Assembly: GCF_004000275.1 (NCBI RefSeq)
Contig: NZ_RCIP01000001.1
Location: 116,749 to 180,748 of the forward strand
Length of the DNA stretch: 64,000 nt
Source: Saccharospirillum alexandrii
GTDB taxonomy: Bacteria > Pseudomonadota > Gammaproteobacteria > Pseudomonadales > Natronospirillaceae
Direction: 5' to 3'
Below, piece after piece: positions 62,714 to 64,000 of this stretch. The translations under genes and the position numbers were made by a program. Below the pieces are notes generated by a model. The model did not search any database. It was not told the DNA's origin and worked only from the letters and a program-made list of their open reading frames with translations. Each line of letters starts with the position of its first letter. Position 1 is the stretch's first letter.

Positions 62714-63592
62714 ATGCGGGGCTTGTTGCTGGCCATCAGTGCTTACGGTATTTGGGGCTGCTTTCCTTTATTTTTCAGTTTGCTGGCCAATGTGTCGGCG
62801 TTTGAAGTGCTGGCACACCGGATCGTATGGGCCTATGTGTTTACGGGTCTGGTTATCCTGGTGTTGGGTAGACGCAAGCAACTGGCCGCCCTGATTGCCA
62901 ATCGACGTGCTTTGGCCTGGCTGTCATTATCGGCCGCACTGATCACCATTAATTGGCTGGTGTTTATCTGGGCAGTGTCGGCGGGGCGAGTGCTGGAATC
63001 GAGTTTGGGTTATTTCATTACACCGCTGGTCAGTTTGTTTCTGGGCCGCTTGTTACTGAAAGAATCCATGAACCGGTGGCAGGTAGTCGCCGGGTTGATG
63101 GCTCTGATAGCCGTGCTGTTCGAACTGATTGCCATTGGTCGTTTGCCCTGGGTTTCCCTGGTGCTGGCGGGCAGTTTCGGGTTGTATGGGCTGGTGCGCA
63201 AGATGCAACCGGTCGACAGCCTGAACGGTTTGCAGGTTGAAACCATGGTCGTCGTGCCGGTTGCCTTGTTATACCTTGCCTGGCTTTGGTCGGCGGGCCA
63301 AATGATGTTTGCGCAATCGCTGAGCGATACGGTCCTGTTGATAGCAGCGGGCGCGGTAACGGCCGTGCCACTGTTGTTATTTGCCGCTGCTGCCCGTCGG
63401 CTGGATCTGATCGTCGTCGGGTTCATCATGTACCTGAACCCGACGCTGCAATTTCTCTCGGCAGTATTCATTCTCGACGAAGCTTACCCACCGCAGCGAC
63501 TGCTGACTTTCGTGCTGATCTGGATCGCCATGGGTTTCTTTATGGCGGGCCTGTGGCAAAGCCACCGTCGCGCCCGGCGAGCAATGGCCTGA
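62714..63592 (+). CDS. rarD: EamA-family transporter RarD
   Basis: A 292-residue protein with ten helices. The N-terminus RGLLLAISAYGIWGCFPLFF and INWLVFIWAVSAGRVLESSLGYFITPLVSLFLGRLLLKE are RarD hallmarks. ATG at 62714 has GGAGGG 5 nt upstream; GTG at 62708 is part of that site. RarD has been linked to chloramphenicol sensitivity but its substrate is unknown. Confidence 0.93.
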   Translation: MRGLLLAISAYGIWGCFPLFFSLLANVSAFEVLAHRIVWAYVFTGLVILVLGRRKQLAALIANRRALAWLSLSAALITINWLVFIWAVSAGRVLESSLGYFITPLVSLFLGRLLLKESMNRWQVVAGLMALIAVLFELIAIGRLPWVSLVLAGSFGLYGLVRKMQPVDSLNGLQVETMVVVPVALLYLAWLWSAGQMMFAQSLSDTVLLIAAGAVTAVPLLLFAAAARRLDLIVVGFIMYLNPTLQFLSAVFILDEAYPPQRLLTFVLIWIAMGFFMAGLWQSHRRARRAMA

Positions 63593-63672
63593 ACTCAGGC
63601 TGGCCAGCCAACTCTGGAAACCAGGGCTCTCAATCTTACCGCTAATCTCAAATTCATTACTTATACCGTTAT

Positions 63673-64000
63673 CTATCTTGGCGCTTTCTGTAACTGCTGG
63701 TAGAGGGTTTCAGCCAGTGCTTTCAGTTCCAGCGCCTGGTCGGCGGTCATGTCGGTCTGACACACCAGCGCGGCTGGCACATCCGCTGCTTGCTGTTTCA
63801 AGGCCAAACCAGCATCGGTCAGCGTGATGGTCTTGCTCCGTTCATCGGTCGCTGCGCGGCCGCGAATCAGCAGGCCCTTCTGTTCCAACCGTTTCAGAAT
63901 GGGGGTCAGGGTGCCCGAATCGAGCCGGGTATGATGCACCAGATTGCGAATGGGAACGCTGTCCTCCTCCCAGAGCGACAGCATCACCAGATATTGCGGA
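63673..64000 (-). CDS. MarR/OhrR-family regulator (5' end outside the window)
   Basis: The reading frame is open to the window edge, giving 109 codons: PQYLVMLSLWEEDSVPIRNLVHHTRLDSGTLTPILKRLEQKGLL is the winged-helix of OhrR-type regulators, and RAATDERSKTITLTDAG is the wing. The N-terminal part, which in OhrR holds the peroxide-sensing Cys, lies outside. It probably controls an organic-hydroperoxide resistance gene that would be upstream. It faces rarD. Confidence 0.85.
   Translation of the reverse strand, partial: PQYLVMLSLWEEDSVPIRNLVHHTRLDSGTLTPILKRLEQKGLLIRGRAATDERSKTITLTDAGLALKQQAADVPAALVCQTDMTADQALELKALAETLYQQLQKAPR

Overview
The window reads as chromosomal core genome of a free-living, probably marine or saline-habitat gammaproteobacterium. 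The evidence is gene content and gene order: a complete cbb3 oxidase locus, ruvCAB next to tol-pal, queC followed by tRNA-Lys, and the run nadA / M48 protease / tusA / perM / bcp / dapA / bamC / MBL hydrolase / purC, an order I recall from Pseudomonas and its relatives. The choline-to-betaine genes with a dedicated ABC transporter fit osmotic adaptation. My best guess is the Oceanospirillales/Saccharospirillaceae area, but that is inference without a database search. There are no phage, IS, CRISPR or toxin-antitoxin genes; the accessory signal is confined to intergenic DNA.

Layout. 1-7.9 kb (minus strand): ccoNOQP encoding the high-affinity oxidase, then ccoG, ccoH, ccoI and the start of ccoS, with an FNR/Anr-type box ahead of ccoN. 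8-10.6 kb: a PilZ-like protein, acylphosphatase and a lytic transglycosylase, with a near-perfect CRP/Vfr site. 10.8-21.2 kb (plus strand): aspS, yebC, ruvC, a TRIC-like membrane protein, ruvA, ruvB, then tolQRAB-pal-cpoB. 21.3-30.3 kb: queC, two tRNA-Lys, nadA, M48 protease, tusA, perM, peroxiredoxin, dapA, bamC, MBL hydrolase, purC. 30.3-46 kb: an outer-membrane protein, NAD(P)HX repair enzyme, lipoprotein, membrane protein, FKBP, two tRNA-Asn, small membrane proteins, hydrolase, second TusA, MATE pump, epmC, a 3-hydroxyisobutyrate dehydrogenase relative, rhlB and pdxB. 46-55.2 kb: VOC protein, diguanylate cyclase, DMT transporter, lipoprotein hydrolase, DASH cryptochrome, alaA, msrB. 55.4-62.6 kb: betI-betB-betA and choXWV, which together import choline and oxidise it to glycine betaine. 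The end carries rarD and a partial OhrR/MarR regulator.

The most unusual material is non-coding. Three dispersed 107-113 bp elements (30355-30467, 39312-39424, 59353-59459) share a 53-nt core of identical length, enclosed by 27-30 bp self-complementary arms whose sequence differs between copies while pairing is kept. The core itself shows compensatory base-pair changes. Structured leaders also precede the FKBP gene (36053-36244), rhlB (43033-43293) and choX (59541-59593). Other points: TolA has a Pro-Glu repeat in place of the usual helical domain; ybgC and queE are missing from the tol-pal/queC block and gcvR from the bcp/dapA gap; and a 34-residue membrane protein with a CxxC motif is translationally coupled to its upstream gene.
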